From NCBI GenBank assembly GCA_015499995.1, contig JADNRV010000328.1:1-53934 (forward strand): a DNA stretch of 53,934 nt, in the 5' to 3' direction. The notes beneath the pieces were generated by a model that worked only from the letters and a program-made list of their open reading frames with translations, was not told where the DNA came from and ran no database searches. Position 1 is the first letter of the stretch. Each line of letters begins with the position of its first letter. The position numbers were made by a program, and so were the translations under genes. Source of the DNA: Flammula alnicola (lineage: Eukaryota; Basidiomycota; Agaricomycetes; Agaricales; Strophariaceae). Positions 22,242 through 34,423 of this stretch are shown here, one piece after another.

Positions 22242-23619
22242 ATGCCACCTCGTACTCGTCGGTCTGCTGCGGTTGCTGCTGCTGCTGCGTTGGTTGCAGA
22301 CCTACAGATGGAGTCCGATGCGGACAGGGAGGAGGAAGAACAGGTCGATGTCGAGGCGGAGGATGACGACCAGGAAGTAGAAGAGGCCGACGAAGATGAG
22401 GAAGCAGAGGCAGAAGGCGAGGGCGAGGCTGAAGACTCACAGTCGGTATGTCAAGTCTATAACATCGAACTCGTTCTCCAAAGCCAAACGACCACTATTC
22501 AGGGCGGCGAAGAGGACGAAGATGAGCCTACGTTGGCGACCCCAACTCAGCCAAGACTTAAGATAACGCTCAAGCTACCGGCCAACAACGCATCGAGCGC
22601 TGGGACAGCGACACCCGATGATGCTGAAATGGATTACGCTGCATTCAGAAGAACACCGAAACGAAGAGCCAAGGGTGAATAAGACTAGCTTGTGCGGTTG
22701 ATCTCGCTCACAGCGTCGGTTACAGCCAAAGTTATCCAGGACGTTGATATAGAGTCCGAAGACCCTTCTGCCTCGGACTCAGACGATGAACGCTCTACGC
22801 AGGATGCTCCCTCTCGATCCACTGGCACGCCATCGGCCAACACGAAACCAATGACCACTCGTCAAGCAGTGCTAGCGAGTGTCGTGGATCCAACACATGT
22901 GTCCTTGAGTTAGCCCGTTTCCTTGGTTTCCTCTCTACATTGAACCATGTTGACCACTGCATAATAGATGAGGGTACGCGGAGCAAGAAGCAGCCACTCA
23001 ACGAAACAGAGCTGGCTTTGCGTAGAGAAGAAACAGCGAGAAAGCGGAAGAACCTGAGCGAGAAGAAACTAGAAGACGAAAAGGTACGGGAACGCATCCC
23101 TGACGTGCCAACTCAGCCACTAATTCCGTTCATTGCCAGGCTGAGACTATCAATCGTCTGTTGAAGAAACAGAGCCGTCCGAAGAACAAACGGACAAATA
23201 CACTCGACGACCGATCGCCTTTGCCCTCCATCTCTGGCTCGCGTACTCCAAAAACGAAAATAAAGAACGGTGACGATGCAAGGGATGCGGACGAAGGCGA
23301 CGGCGAAGACGACGAGGATGGAATGGACGTTGTAGAGCAGGAGGAAATCAAGCCAGTTATGTATCGCTGGGTATCCTCGTTGCGCGGCGAGCAGAAGGCA
23401 GAGATGGGGATCACCTTCTCTGTGCCTGAAATCGCCGTTCCGCCAGTTCCCAATGAAGTGGAGATGGTCCCGGACGCGGAACTCGAGAGGATTCGCGCGG
23501 CGAGAGGGCCTGGGCTGTGTGCAGTTGAGGGGTGCGACAAACCCAGGAAATACAGGCTCCCGAAAGACTGGACGATTGGCGCGTGTGATTCGACGCATTT
23601 GCGGATTTTGGCGAATTAG
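22242..23619 (+). CDS. IES2: INO80 chromatin-remodelling complex subunit B (Ies2)
   Basis: Nuclear subunit of the INO80 ATP-dependent nucleosome remodeller. It starts MPPRTRRSAAVAAAAALVAD followed by a long acidic tract. Next come RLKITLKLPANN, a second acidic region (DVDIESEDPSASDSDDERS), MTTRQAVLASVVDPTHVSL and the PAPA-1-like helix SKKQPLNETELALRREETARKRKN, continuing across an intron into AETINRLLKKQ. The C-terminal part has MYRWVSSLRGEQKAEMGITF and a degenerate HIT-type zinc finger beginning CAVEGCDKPRKYRLPKDWTI before the end at 23617-23619. Five or more exons with short introns; no frame break seen. The order acidic/PAPA-1/zf-HIT is diagnostic for Ies2/INO80B. Confidence 0.9.
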
Positions 23620-26037
23620 TTGTGCTAATATACCTTCGCGTCTTTGTGGCTTTCATGTTGTGAGTGCAGACGCTTGCTGGCGATTGATTTGACTGATATG
23701 ACCAATTTCCGCAATGAAGGCAACTTAGCTTTTTATGTATAATCCTTTCACTGGTCGACGGTGCCAGCGCCCTTAACCCTAAATTATCTGTGAGAAGACG
23801 TACTGCTACGATCAGCAAGCGCCGATGCTCTACCATACAGGCCGGTCCCACAAGAGCCTACAACTTGAAATAGGGCCATGTGGCGGGGAAAGCGCCACAA
23901 TCCGACGTCGAGACTCTGCCCAGGGACTTCGTACCTGTCAAATATCTCCGCTCCACAGTGGAGTCAGTTATTTCCTCATCCTCGTTAGATCCCCCCTGAA
24001 CGTCGCCACAATATCCAAATTCTCGTGATCCGGGATAACGAAGGAAGAGGTGTGTACGTAATGCTCTCTGTGCGCTGTACGCAATGAACCGCTGTGGGAA
24101 GGTTGGTGTCTTGAACAGTGATCCACCGATGGTGGTCGGGGTCACCCGTCGGCGCGGCCACCCCGCTATGAGCGCTGACCGCTGAGCTCTAGTGCGCACT
24201 TAAGGTCTTCCGCTGGTCACTTTCTGCCCTCTGCCTCGGAACAACGGTCCGCCAAACTTTCGACCAAGCTACGTGGTCCACCTTGAAATTTGGGGCGCGT
24301 GTTGACTTGGAAGCGCATGAAACTGAGGTAAGTATATTCGTAGGTCCACGTGTTGGCGCTTCCCTCAATTGATTTACGCATTGTCCTTATCGCGGTTTTA
24401 GAAGCCTTGATGCGATCCAACATGGAAGCCGCTCTCACCGTTTCACAAATCCAACTTGGGCAGAATTTAACACGGACTGATGATATGGGTAGCCTTGATT
24501 GCGCGGCTCTTCAGTGAGGCGGCTTGGGCCCGACATGGCGCTTATACTTATCTCTTATCCGCAGGTTTTCACCCCCGAAAATAACGATGAACTTGACCAC
24601 GGACCAGTGCGGAGTACGGGATGTCTGAAATCACAGGCATGTGGTAAGTTGTATACACTTACAATTGTACCAATATTCCTTCTGATTTTCCGTTGACTTT
24701 TCCATCATTTCTTAACATTCGTCGTAACGTTGGTTGCCTGGCCTTCCTCCAGACCATCCTACAATATAATCGTCGCTCATTTTCATCGCTGAAGTCGTTT
24801 TTCTGCATAGGCTGCTCATTTACGCGACGGTACCGACCGCAGGGCCGCGAATAGAATTTAACCGCAACAGTATCATCGTGCTCAAATGTACATATCTCTA
24901 CCTCATCGGATCGCATGCCTTCTCATACCTCGAGTATTTCTTGGCCTGTTGAATTAAAAGATCTCATAAAATGTTGTCTTTGAAGTTGCCTCCTTATATC
25001 CATCTTCTCCCAGGGTACTTGGTGAGCACGGCATAATATATCTTCTGAAGTTCATCGTTAACCATGTGCCCACTGCTACCCAAGCGATGAAATCAAAAAA
25101 GGTTGTCCTTTCGAGGGCTGGTCAATTTCTGGCAACTCGGCGAGCCATTGATGTTTGTTTTGTGAAGCGAAACATCGAGATCCATTCTTGTCAAAGCTCT
25201 TTTGGAGATATTCGCGGGTGTCAAGGCTTCAAAGCTTCACTTCTTATGATGGGACATGAAACTGGTCAAAAATTTCACTTTCGTCTCTTAAACACCCCGC
25301 TGAAGCATAGATAGACTAACTTGCTCCGTCCCCCGAATTTTACCCCAGAACCTGAGAGGTGCAACGATGGAAATCTCGAAGCTATTGACAATTGTCCAAA
25401 GTTCAGACGAAGTAAACATTGCCTAACAACCTGGGGAACTTTCTGGAGATAACTTTGTTCTAGGTCCCACGATGGGAGATCCTCGCATGCTGATGTCTAT
25501 ACCTCCCGATCCCAGTAACAGAATCTCAACAGCGACAAATGGACCTACACGCGCGGAAAGGCACGTTGCCCTGAACCCTAAAGTGCTATGTATGTCACAA
25601 ACGATCCCACGAGAAATACTACCATCTTCGGCAATCTTAGGAATTCGAGACCCACGACGCCTCTTTTCGCTTCGCAACCTATGTCTCATGGAAAAGATAG
25701 ACGGCAAAAACTCTCGCATCATTTTTGCACCTGTGGAGGCTTTCATCATGGGATTGCGGAATGTGTCACAGCGATTTGGGAGGCGGCGTGTGAATCGATA
25801 CGATCTGGGTCCCCAGGTACTGCTTCCATTGGTATGCCTTCCCATCTCCTGAGTCGAGAGGGAACCACGCACACCTCACCCAAGAAGCCAGGCTGTCCAT
25901 CATTTTTATACTTTCTCTTCTCTTGTCTCCCAAGTCGATGCCCGAAATATATAGGCTCTAAGGCACTTCCGTTTCCATTCCATCCCTTCGTCCTCCACAT
26001 TCTTTCTCTCCCCGTCACCCTATTTTGAGCTTGTACG
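23620..26037. other. Intergenic, about 2.4 kb, no gene recognised
   Basis: Several open frames overlap on both strands at 25420-25870 without motif or codon evidence to choose one. No repeats or hairpins stand out. TATATA at 25948-25953 lies 85 bp before the DUF6534 gene start. Confidence 0.4.
25948..25953 (+). promoter_or_regulatory. TATA element of the DUF6534 gene
   Basis: TATATA 85 bp upstream of the ATG at 26038, in a C/T-rich context. Confidence 0.5.
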
Positions 26038-28082
26038 ATGGCGGACGTCAGGCTACTGTACGCTTGTAAAACGTCCTTCTAAGCGCCTAATGTTTACAGA
26101 TGATATCATTCAGGTTCGGGCCAATGCTAATTGGGACCTTCGTCAACATGATTCTTTACGGGGTGAGCACGTTTACTCGTCCGGGGAGACGATCGACGCT
26201 AACGCTCGATTCTTTAGATATTGGTTGTTCAGGTTCGCTTCAAAGCTCCACTCCTGGACCTTAACAACCGAACTAATTCAAAATGGGATACAGGCATATC
26301 ACTATTACCTCACATTCAGAAAGTGAGTAGTTGTCGATATCGCAGTGCTTCATTCACCTTACAACCTATTCCTTGATACGAATCTAAGGGATGCTCCTTG
26401 GATCAAGTATCTGGTACGCAATTCATATAGGTTGCATCACATTCCATTTTAACTTCCTTTATTTTGCAGGTTCTTTATCTCTTCATCCTTGAGACGATCA
26501 ACACTGGCTGCGATATGGCTATGATGTTTCAGCCACTCATTACTGAATTTGGTACGCCAACCCTTACCGCTTTACCTGTGTCATGAAGTCACTCATGTCT
26601 ATCCAAGGTGAACCGAGCGCCGTAAAGTTCTTCCCGACATGTGCGTATATTGCGTATACATCACATTGAAGAGGCTCGTATACTGACCCACAACTGTAGT
26701 GTTTGCAGCTGGTATGTCCATCGAGCGCGTTTACAACGTAAGGTGGCTAATCGTTCCTCGAAATAGAACCTGTCGTGATGGTAAATTTTCTTTGGACTGC
26801 TTCAGTGTCCTCTGTAATCATCGTTATCGATAGGTCGCTGTTTCTACCCCCATACAAATTTTCTTTGCCTGGAGAATTAAGTTGTTGACCAAATCAAACA
26901 TCCTCGCACTTTTTATCGTCACACTCTCCTTGGTTTCGTTAGGTGAGATACCTCGGCTAACAGGAATATTGGGCAATACTGAACCATATCGTAGTGGGTG
27001 GATCGTGGACAACCGCCAAGATCGTCGAAATCAAATTGTTCTCCCGCAAACCAGAACTTCATTTGCCCGCTCTTGTGTGGTTCCTTTCAGCATGCGTGTG
27101 CGACGTCTTGATCACAGTTGTGCTGGTGTTTACCTTGGTGCGTTTTCAAATACATCGAGGTTGATCTACCCTGAGCTGCTCTCTCCCTGCCAGTCGAAAC
27201 GAAAAACTGGTTTCGTGGCTACAGACGATGCTATTTCCAAGATCATCCGAAGTTTGTACCACCATTATGATCGATCTTCTTTTTCTGACGAGCGGTTAAA
27301 TTTAAACCTCAAGTGACCGTCCAAACCGGAATGCTCACGTATGTTTTCTGTTCGATGTTTTCCCCACTGTTCTTATAGTTCCACTTCTTCAGAGCGTTCT
27401 TTGCGGTTGGAGATGTCGTCTTCTTCATGAGTGAGCATTTGTGACTTATCAGGATCCTCCTATCTCACTGACGTTCTTGCATAGCTCTTCCGGTGAGATA
27501 TCTCCCTCATCCATACACAGACAGAAACTGAAGCCTACGACGCTAATCTAGCACACCGCAGTGTAAGATCTCCAACGATGTTAATTATTCATATTTTGAC
27601 GCTTTCCTCAGTAACTTCCTCTGGGATCTCTCATTGTCGAAGTTATACGCCAATTGCTTACTATCGACTCTTAACGCGAGGTTGAGTCTGCAAGAGCACA
27701 GTGGATATCACAATTCCCATCAACGGCAAGCCATCTCGTCATCTGGCGGACCGCGTCGACCGGTATGAGACCTTTTTTCTCGTCTCTTTCCCCGACTCAC
27801 ATCCTGCAGCAGGAAAATACAATGGAGGGACCTGCGGTACGTCTGATCAATCACGGGCTCCTGCGGTATGTTGACATCTGAATTTTCTTCCAGCATATCC
27901 TGGGGGCGTCCATGTACGAGCTGGATACCCGAAAATCTTTCAACCCGTCTGACATCGAGTACGGAGTAACAATTACAAAGGTTAGCCGCATATCTCCTTT
28001 CTCCCCAGTAACTCATCCGAGTTTTTCCCAGATTGTGGAAACACGTCAAGATCCAGCTCCCCTTGTGCATGAGACCCAGTAG
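26038..28082 (+). CDS. DUF6534-type multi-pass membrane protein
   Basis: Basidiomycete-specific membrane protein family with about seven helices; function unknown. Exon 1 (MADVRLL, 26038-26057) joins at ATTCAG to FGPMLIGTFVNMILYG, the family start. Then IQAYHYYLTFRK, DAPWIKYLVLYLFILETINT, CDMAMMFQPLITEFG, EPSAVKFFPT, VVMVAVSTPIQIFFAWRIK, NILALFIVTLSLVSLGG, WTTAKIVEIKLFSRKPELHL, SACVCDVLITVVLVFTL, and after VTVQTGMLT more short exons to LSKLYANCLLSTLNARLSLQ, the conserved C-terminal signature. A hydrophilic tail includes SMYELDTRKSFNPSDIEYGV and ends at TAG 28080-28082. At least 12 exons. No certain frame break. Confidence 0.85.
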
Positions 28083-29774
28083 ATTTTCATGTCTGTTATC
28101 TATTGCACATAACCATGTCAACATTGTCAACCATGTCTATCAAAGTCGAATTAGAGTACAGTGTAGGGGACGGATTACGGAGCGTCGCAGACGCGACTGT
28201 CGGTGTATACTGAATGTATCAATGCGGATTTTTTTGAATCCTCCGCCGCGTGTACAAGTTGATGTCTCGAAGCAGTCAGAGCGGCCGGTATCACCAATAC
28301 ATCCGTGGTAAGCGAAAAAGATTCCCACTGACTGTAACCTGAGGTATTTGTTCGGCTGCGGTCGCTTAATAGGTCACAGGTCACTGCTCCATGTGTGCCA
28401 TTGTGCGACGATGCGTTGGAATTTTCAATATTTTCACTTGTCTTGTCTTAATTGCAACAGCTGTAACGGTCGCGACCTGCGACTGCACCCACAACGTCGA
28501 GGCTTGCCATAATCTCAGTAAATTGTCTGATGTGACGGAAACAGGACTCAAAAGCAATCATATACAGGCCTATTATTTAGCCAAACCTTTCTAGATTCCA
28601 CGGTGGTAAGCTTTCGAGTTTGTTTTCCGATACATACTCGAAGACGTTCTGATCTTGAAGTTGATTGAAATGCCATCAGCCAGGGTCGTTCGGCGCCTGT
28701 TTATTATGGAAACTTGACCCTTGTTGAATCTTCTGCCTCCTGTGACCGGCAGGCACCGTGCGCTTCCTCACAGATCCTATGGCTCATCTATAAAGTACCT
28801 GTCAGGTACGCGTGACTTTCCTGTGTCTCCTCGCTTCCATTCTAAAAAAATTCGTTCAAATGGTGAATCGTGTGGCTACTCTTGGATGCTGGAACACATC
28901 TATGACCTTCGGGGAATTCACTGTTACGGTCATAGTTATGTCTTCTTGAAAATCTTAATAGTTGACCTCCTTCTCGCTACATTTTGCATAAATTTTTTAA
29001 CAGTCTGACCAATTTAAAGCAGGGATTGTGCTGGAGATCTCGGACATAGATTTTCAACTCTTGGGAAGCGCTTTCATGAAAAAGTACACAGCCTGGCCTG
29101 GTAAACTGGTCTGGATCATGACAAGACAACTCTTACAGTATATTTTTTTCCGTCAGCAAATCGAACTCTCACCAAAGGAGGATGCATAGTTCCGCTTCAA
29201 GGCCGCTTCGCCCATTTGTACATGAGTACCCACATGCTTGACCTGAGGGATTTAGCCTTATGCAACGATATAAGCTTCTTCACCGCGGAGTGCATCCCCG
29301 CAAGTTGATCTCTGATTATTGCTCGTATGTGCACAGTTACGACTCCATTAATCACCAACTGAGATCTGCAATAAAGTTTACTACCGCTGAAGTTGTCGCT
29401 CATGAATATCAGAACATCTTTTTCCCCGGATTCAATGTGGATGGCGAAACGTCGCCTGGATATATGATTAAGAAAGAAGTGATAGGAAAATAGGTCTGCA
29501 GCATGGACCCTTATGGACCCAGTAACCAGAATTCCCCTGAGTCGTGGGACCCACCTTCGAAGTTCGAATGTTACGTTCCTGTTCTTCCCCTGATGCCATC
29601 ACAGGCCATCACTCGGCAGATCACTCGGAAGGCTTCATCACGATACACACGAAGCGACGAGTCCAGAGATCTTTCGCACTTTCCCATTCCCTTATATTCG
29701 AATGGACATCGTTTCCAAAGATCTCGCCCTCCCTCTTTATCATCATCTCGCAAGTCGAGTAAATCTGCAAAGTC
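28083..29774. other. Intergenic, about 1.7 kb, no clear gene
   Basis: A 67-codon frame at 28391 contains a hydrophobic segment (IFNIFTCLVLIATAVTVATC) that might be a remnant of a membrane protein like the DUF6534 gene next to it, but no second conserved block was found. The 3' half is AT-rich. Confidence 0.3.
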
Positions 29775-31748
29775 ATGGATAAGGCCTCTTCACATACCAC
29801 TGAGGATCCGGAGAAGCACAATGACTCTGGTAGTAGTCTCCGCAGTCCCTCTCCGGTGCTAGTGAAGGATCCTGTGCTGGAGAAAGCGGTTTGGCGCAAG
29901 TTGGATTTGTGTATCCTTCCTGTCGTCGCAATGTTCTATTTCCTGTCGTTCTTGGTGGGTAGTTCGCCTCGTTCAAAAGACTTGAACATCATTTATAATG
30001 CGTTTATAGATCGATCGAACGTCAGCAACGCTCGCGTAGCAGGCCTCCAAAAGGACCTCAAGATGACCAACTTCCAATACAGTATTGCGTTGACTGTAAC
30101 CTATGTTCCCTACATCGCGGCAGAGCTTCCTTCCAACCTCTTGCTCAAAGTGAGTCGAGCCGATTCGAACTATTTGCTCGGCATCTTATGCATCGGTGCC
30201 AACTAGATTGTGGGCCCTAATCTGATGTTGCCCACCATGCTCACTCTCTGGGGAATTATCACTACACTGCAAGGTTAGCTGTTGTTACGTGTATCGAAAT
30301 AATTTAAGCTTTTGGTTCTGACCTAAGAAACCTAGGCGTCGTCCACAGTTATCATGGTCTCCTGGCCTGCCGTTTCTTTTTGGGACTTTGTGAAGGTGCA
30401 GTGTCTCTCCTCTTCGTTGGAGGAATTCCAATATTTACCGTTAAATAGGGGGCGTTTTTCCCGGACTCGTTTTGTATCTCTCCTTCTTCTACCCCGACAA
30501 CAGTTACAATGGAGGTGAGCTAATAGTTGCGATTACTACGCTCTGGATCTAAATATAGACCATATCTACTATTAGGATATCGGCATTTTTCTCTGCAGCT
30601 TCACTGTCGGGTGCCTTCTCAGGTTTACTTGCGTTCGGTATCATTAACATGAACGGAGTCGGAAACCGCCCAGGGTGGGCTTGGATTTTCATCCTTGAAG
30701 GCCTTTTCACATTCCTCTTTGGTCTCTCCACCTATGTTCTCCTTCCCCGTTCTCCAGCCTCTGCGCGCTTCTTGAACGAGAAGGAGAAGGAATACGTCAT
30801 TTACAAGCTCAAAGAAGACGGGTCCACCGGAAGGAATGAAGATGTCGACGGGTTCAGTTGGCGAGAAGTAGGCCAGGCGTTCACACTTCCGCAAGTGTGG
30901 ATGTTAGCCATCTTGTTCTTCTTTGCCGGTAAGAAATTTTCGCGTATTCTGAGACTTACGGCTCATTGTATATTTAGGGACTATTCTCTATGGAATGGCC
31001 TAGTAAGCATCCATTGAGTCGGTGTTTGTGTACGTACTAATTTATTCTTGAAGCTTCACGCCATCCATCATACAAGGGCTCGGATACTCGGCTACACGCG
31101 CGCAGCTCATGAGCGTTCCACCGTTCGCTGTCGCCTTCGTAGGTGAGCATTTTTTTCGAACTATTGTTGTCGTCATACAGCTGACATATTCCATTAAGTC
31201 ACCATGATTGGCGCCTACGTCTCAGACCGCTATCGATGCCGTGGATTAGTCTCAATTTTCTCCTGCCTTTTGTGCGTCATAGGATTTGGCATGTTCCTCG
31301 GTATGCCCTTCGCCTGAAATTCTCTGTTCATCTGCTAATCATTTGACTTGATGCAGGTTCGACGAAGCATAGAATCCAATATGCTTCACTGTTCTTCTCA
31401 ATCCCCGGAACTTACCTTTCAGCCCCCACACTCTCTACCTGGGGTGCAAATAACGCTGCGCCACACACACGACGCGCTACTGCCATTGCCATTGGTTTCA
31501 TCATGACCAATTCGGGCGGAATTCTCGCCACCTGGTTGTTAGGCTCCCTGTCGACGGCACCGCGATACGTTCTTGCGACGAGGGTTCTCCTCGCCTTCTC
31601 CGTCATAATGGTGGCCTTCAGCATCTTCAACATTTTATATCTCTGGGACCAGAACAAGAAGAAGGCAGAGATCAGGAAGACGTTGACGATAGATCAGGAG
31701 AAGCCTGGTTTGGGTGATCGCTCCGCCTGGTTCATTTATTCTTTGTGA
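29775..31748 (+). CDS. MFS transporter, Dal5/allantoate permease (ACS) family, with one frame break
   Basis: Twelve-helix proton symporter of the anion:cation symporter family; fungal members carry allantoate, nicotinate, pantothenate or other small anions, and the substrate is not readable here. The start at 29775 is MDKASSHTTEDPEKHNDSGS. Hallmarks in order are WRKLDLCILPVVAMFYFLSFL/DRSNVSNARVAG, DLKMTNFQYSIALTVTYVPY, ELPSNLLLK, TMLTLWGIITTLQG, CRFFLGLCEGGVFPGL, AFFSAASLSGAFSGLLA, GWAWIFILEGLFT, IGAYVSDRYRCRG, WGANNAAPHTRRATAIAIGF and YLWDQNKKK near the end at 31748. The conserved FFYPR motif reads FFYPD because the C run has four bases where five are needed; two splice sites later the correct frame resumes (WRISAFFSAA). 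Likely a sequence error or a young lesion. Confidence 0.88.
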
Positions 31749-32383
31749 AATAATAATATTCTAGTCTGTTAACTTCATAGATAATGTATTCGTTGTGAAA
31801 GTACGTTGCCATTAAATACGAGATCTTGTAGAACGTTTAGTTTATGTCTCACAAACACGACTTTTAAATTCGTTGCATTGCGTGCAAGTTTTAATTTGAG
31901 CTTTTGCTTTTCGAAGCCCGGAGTATGCAAACTCTCAGAAATGCGTCGAGTGATCGCCGTGTAGTGTATGGTCAGAGGTTGTTTTCGTGGGGCAATTTGA
32001 ATGAGAAAAGGCAGTGTGTGGTAAATGTGGTAAGTGTGTGTGAGTGCACTGCGTCGCCTGACACTCACTCAACCACTCACAGTGTCTCACACTGCTTTTG
32101 CACAGCCATCGACGCGGCCAAGACGCGGCCAAGACGCGGCAACCAAGCGGCAACACGATCGGATTTGGAATGGCTTCTCGGCTTAAGTCCGGCTGCAAGT
32201 TCCCACCGTCTTTTATGGTTCGCACTCGCGTTGCACTCGTGTAGCTGCCACTCAACACTGCGAGTTCAAATCAATCTGAATAAACGATATTTCTCCTGTG
32301 TTCAACTACTATACATGCGAAATCACGGCTACCTAGAAGCTACAGAATGGTGGACAACTTGAAAGGATCAGAGACTTCAGGCA
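31749..32383. other. Intergenic, convergent spacer
   Basis: Lies between the 3' ends of the MFS gene and the secreted-protein gene. Contains GTGTGT/CACTCAC-rich text at 32030-32090 and a short tandem repeat at 32111-32140. No gene seen. Confidence 0.45.
32111..32140. repeat. Short tandem repeat, 11-bp unit
   Basis: Nearly three copies of ACGCGGCCAAG, followed by a degenerate AAGCGGCAA. Confidence 0.7.
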
Positions 32384-33300
32384 TTAGTAATCGCTGCCGT
32401 TGGATCCAGGGTCTGTGCGCCACTGGCCGCAAAGATCGGTCTCGAAGCCGCCCTACGAAAGGATCATCGTATAAATATCACAATTATATAAGATTCAGCA
32501 TACAGACACACCTGTTTGCCATTCTCTCCGCTAGTGTTGCATTGATCAACCGGCTCCCTGAGGAGACGATTGCAGTTGCCGTCGACCGTGAAGGTGCAGC
32601 TAATGTTCAAAATGGCATATGCTTGTCAACATATAGTAAGTGATTTGTACGGCATATAACGTACCCGTTAATGGCTTCACCGCTCACAAGTACAGTGAAT
32701 GTACCATAGTCATAGCGAGCCTAGAATTTCCGTGAGCTAGAACAGTAAGGAAGAAGATGAAGCTAACCCAAATGGTCTCTCCATTTGAAACAAATGTGCC
32801 AATGGCATAATTGCTAGGGAGCACATTTTTTAATTAGACCGGATAGTTATGGTATGGTTGAACAGGGCAACGTATACGTACTCGCACCAGTCGTCAATCA
32901 CAGATATGATGGGCGCACGATCGGCCTGAAAGAGTAGCACAGTAAGACCAAATAGTGTTCACGAGATGAACGAATACATACAGCGGTGCCTTCGTTGTAA
33001 CAGCTGACTACCTCCGTACCCAAGCGCTTTGTAAGAGTCGTCGTATTGCCAGCTAGATAATACAGTTTACGGTGTCAGCGCATGATATTACTGCTAATTC
33101 GTTGCTGATCAACTGACCTTTGGTAACGCCAGTTTCGACGCTGAGCCACTGTAGAAAGCGAGAGCTATTTACCAGGTGTAATCCATGGCAAGTAGGGCTG
33201 ACGTACCTTTGCGGGGGTCGGTGTCAAGGGTATACTCGCTGCTAATGCAGAGGTAGCTATAGCTATTAGCAAGGAGTGCAGTAAAGATAAAGGATTTCAT
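32384..33300 (-). CDS. Small secreted protein, unknown function
   Basis: Short multi-exon gene for an exported protein of a type common in fungi. The ATG at 33300 gives MKSFIFTALLA; the rest of the signal peptide (IAIATSALAASIPLTPTPAK) is in the next frame, as are all later exons, so there is one extra base (or an unrecognised start exon) near 33268. Exons: WLSVETGVTK, AGNTTTLTKRLGTEVVSCYN, ADRAPIISVIDDWC, NYAIGTFVSNGETIW, ARYDYGTFTVLVSG, then ISCTFTVDGNCNRLLREPVD, NTSGENGKQ and GGFETDLCGQWRTDPGSNGS, ending at TAA 32384-32386. The paired cysteines and the final GG....C..W..DP pattern recur in fungal secreted proteins of unknown role. A TATAAAA element sits about 70 bp upstream. Confidence 0.72.
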
Positions 33301-33370
33301 TGCTCTAGAAAGGTTTTGCTAGAGTTTAAAAGGGAATTGAAGATGGCACTTTCTCTACAATGGGGGTGGC

Positions 33371-33377
33371 TTTTATA
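33371..33377 (-). promoter_or_regulatory. TATA box of the secreted-protein gene
   Basis: TATAAAA on the minus strand about 70 bp upstream of the ATG at 33300. Confidence 0.6.
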
Positions 33378-33496
33378 CTTGGATTTTGTGTTTTCTAGTG
33401 TTTTCTTCGTTAACGGAGTTTATCAAAGCATACATACCGAAGGCCTCGAAATTGGTCTAAATTACCAGTCGAATAACAGGGTAAACAGGTTAACAT

Positions 33497-34409
33497 AGGG
33501 GCGCGGTGGTGTAGTGGTCCACTCGCTCGCTTCTCAGGTTTCTTCGGAAGCCAAGAGGCCTAGGGTTCAATTACCTGCCCCGACAGACACCCGTGGACTA
33601 CAGGGTTGACACCACGAGGCTTCACACCACTGTTATTGCGATGGAAATGCTCGAGTTCTGGGGGACACAATGGGGAAGGGGCACGTGATATTAGCGTGAC
33701 TCTATGATGAGGGCTGGAAGGTGCCGGGATAATGTCAGGATCAGGAGCAAGGCCGAAGTACAGTGTCGTGCCGGGTTCTGGCGGCGTGCCGACGCCGTTC
33801 GACCAACACTTTGATACGCCGGAGGCAATGGAAGAGGATTTATCCTCGGGGGGTCCTACAGGAGCGACCCAACTTACAAATAAATGGAACACCATTGTGG
33901 AGACCTCCGGAACTTTCCCACCTGCCGTGTTCAACATCATAACGCTCTCTCACGCTCAAGAAGACCTGTTAATCGAAGACGCAAACCGACCGAACAACCG
34001 CCGACAACACCGCAGCATACTCAATTCTCCCTCCGCTCGACACCTGTCGTCGTGGATCAGGGATCGGACCGGCGTGTCAAGTAAAGAACGAATGAAAACA
34101 CACGGAACTCTCTTAGCTAATGACGACGGCCTTCCATAAGTAGTAACTGACAATTAATTCTCATGTACTATACAGTCCGGGGTAAACTAGCTTCATTGGT
34201 CTATTACAGTAGGACTTTCTTAGGGACAGACCGCTCCGGCGGGGGTGCGATGCACGAGACGGGTAAACCCGACCCCCGAGATTGATAAGGCATAGCCTCA
34301 ACACGAAGTAATTAGATTGGGGGTAGCTAGTATACATAGATACGGTCCGTGGGGTGTCTACATAGCGACAGTTGAAATGACAATAAACGGGAATTAAAAA
34401 AAAAAAAAA
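33497..34409 (+). mobile_element. Long SINE-like retroposon: tRNA-like head, poly(A) tail, target-site duplication
   Basis: The insert is flanked by direct repeats AAACAGGTTAACAT at 33483-33496 and 34410-34423 (the first A's overlap the tail). It ends in a run of about 17 A at 34396-34412. The 5' 90 bp are tRNA-related: GGGGCGCGGTGGTGTAGTGG gives an acceptor strand and RNA polymerase III A-box, and GGTTCAATTACC at 33573-33584 a B-box. The 913-bp length is long for a SINE. The body has an incidental 135-codon frame (33732-34139) with no recognised domain. It was probably mobilised in trans by a non-LTR retrotransposon; the 3' 200 bp may derive from such a partner (inference). Confidence 0.85.
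33498..33590 (+). ncRNA. tRNA-derived promoter head of the retroposon
   Basis: A-box TGGTGTAGTGG and B-box GGTTCAATTACC are spaced as in a tRNA with a long variable arm; GGTTTC TTCG GAAGCC can form that arm. GGGGC at the 5' end pairs with GCCCC at 33589. The anticodon stem is poor, so this is not called a functional tRNA gene. Confidence 0.55.
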
Positions 34410-34423
34410 AAACAGGTTAACAT

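Noticed and set aside
25423..25872. Overlapping long frames on both strands
   Set aside because: No motif on either strand and no splice sites pointing to neighbours; cannot be supported.
28391..28594. Second DUF6534-like gene
   Set aside because: Only one hydrophobic segment; the family signature GPMLIG...N..LYG and the C-terminal LSKLYAN...LNAR block are absent.
33498..33590. Functional tRNA gene
   Set aside because: A- and B-boxes are present, but the anticodon arm does not pair well and the segment is the head of a poly(A)-tailed insert with a target duplication.
33732..34139. 135-codon frame inside the retroposon
   Set aside because: No recognised domain and it lies in a non-autonomous element; other frames in the same stretch are also open for long runs. 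Not called as a gene.
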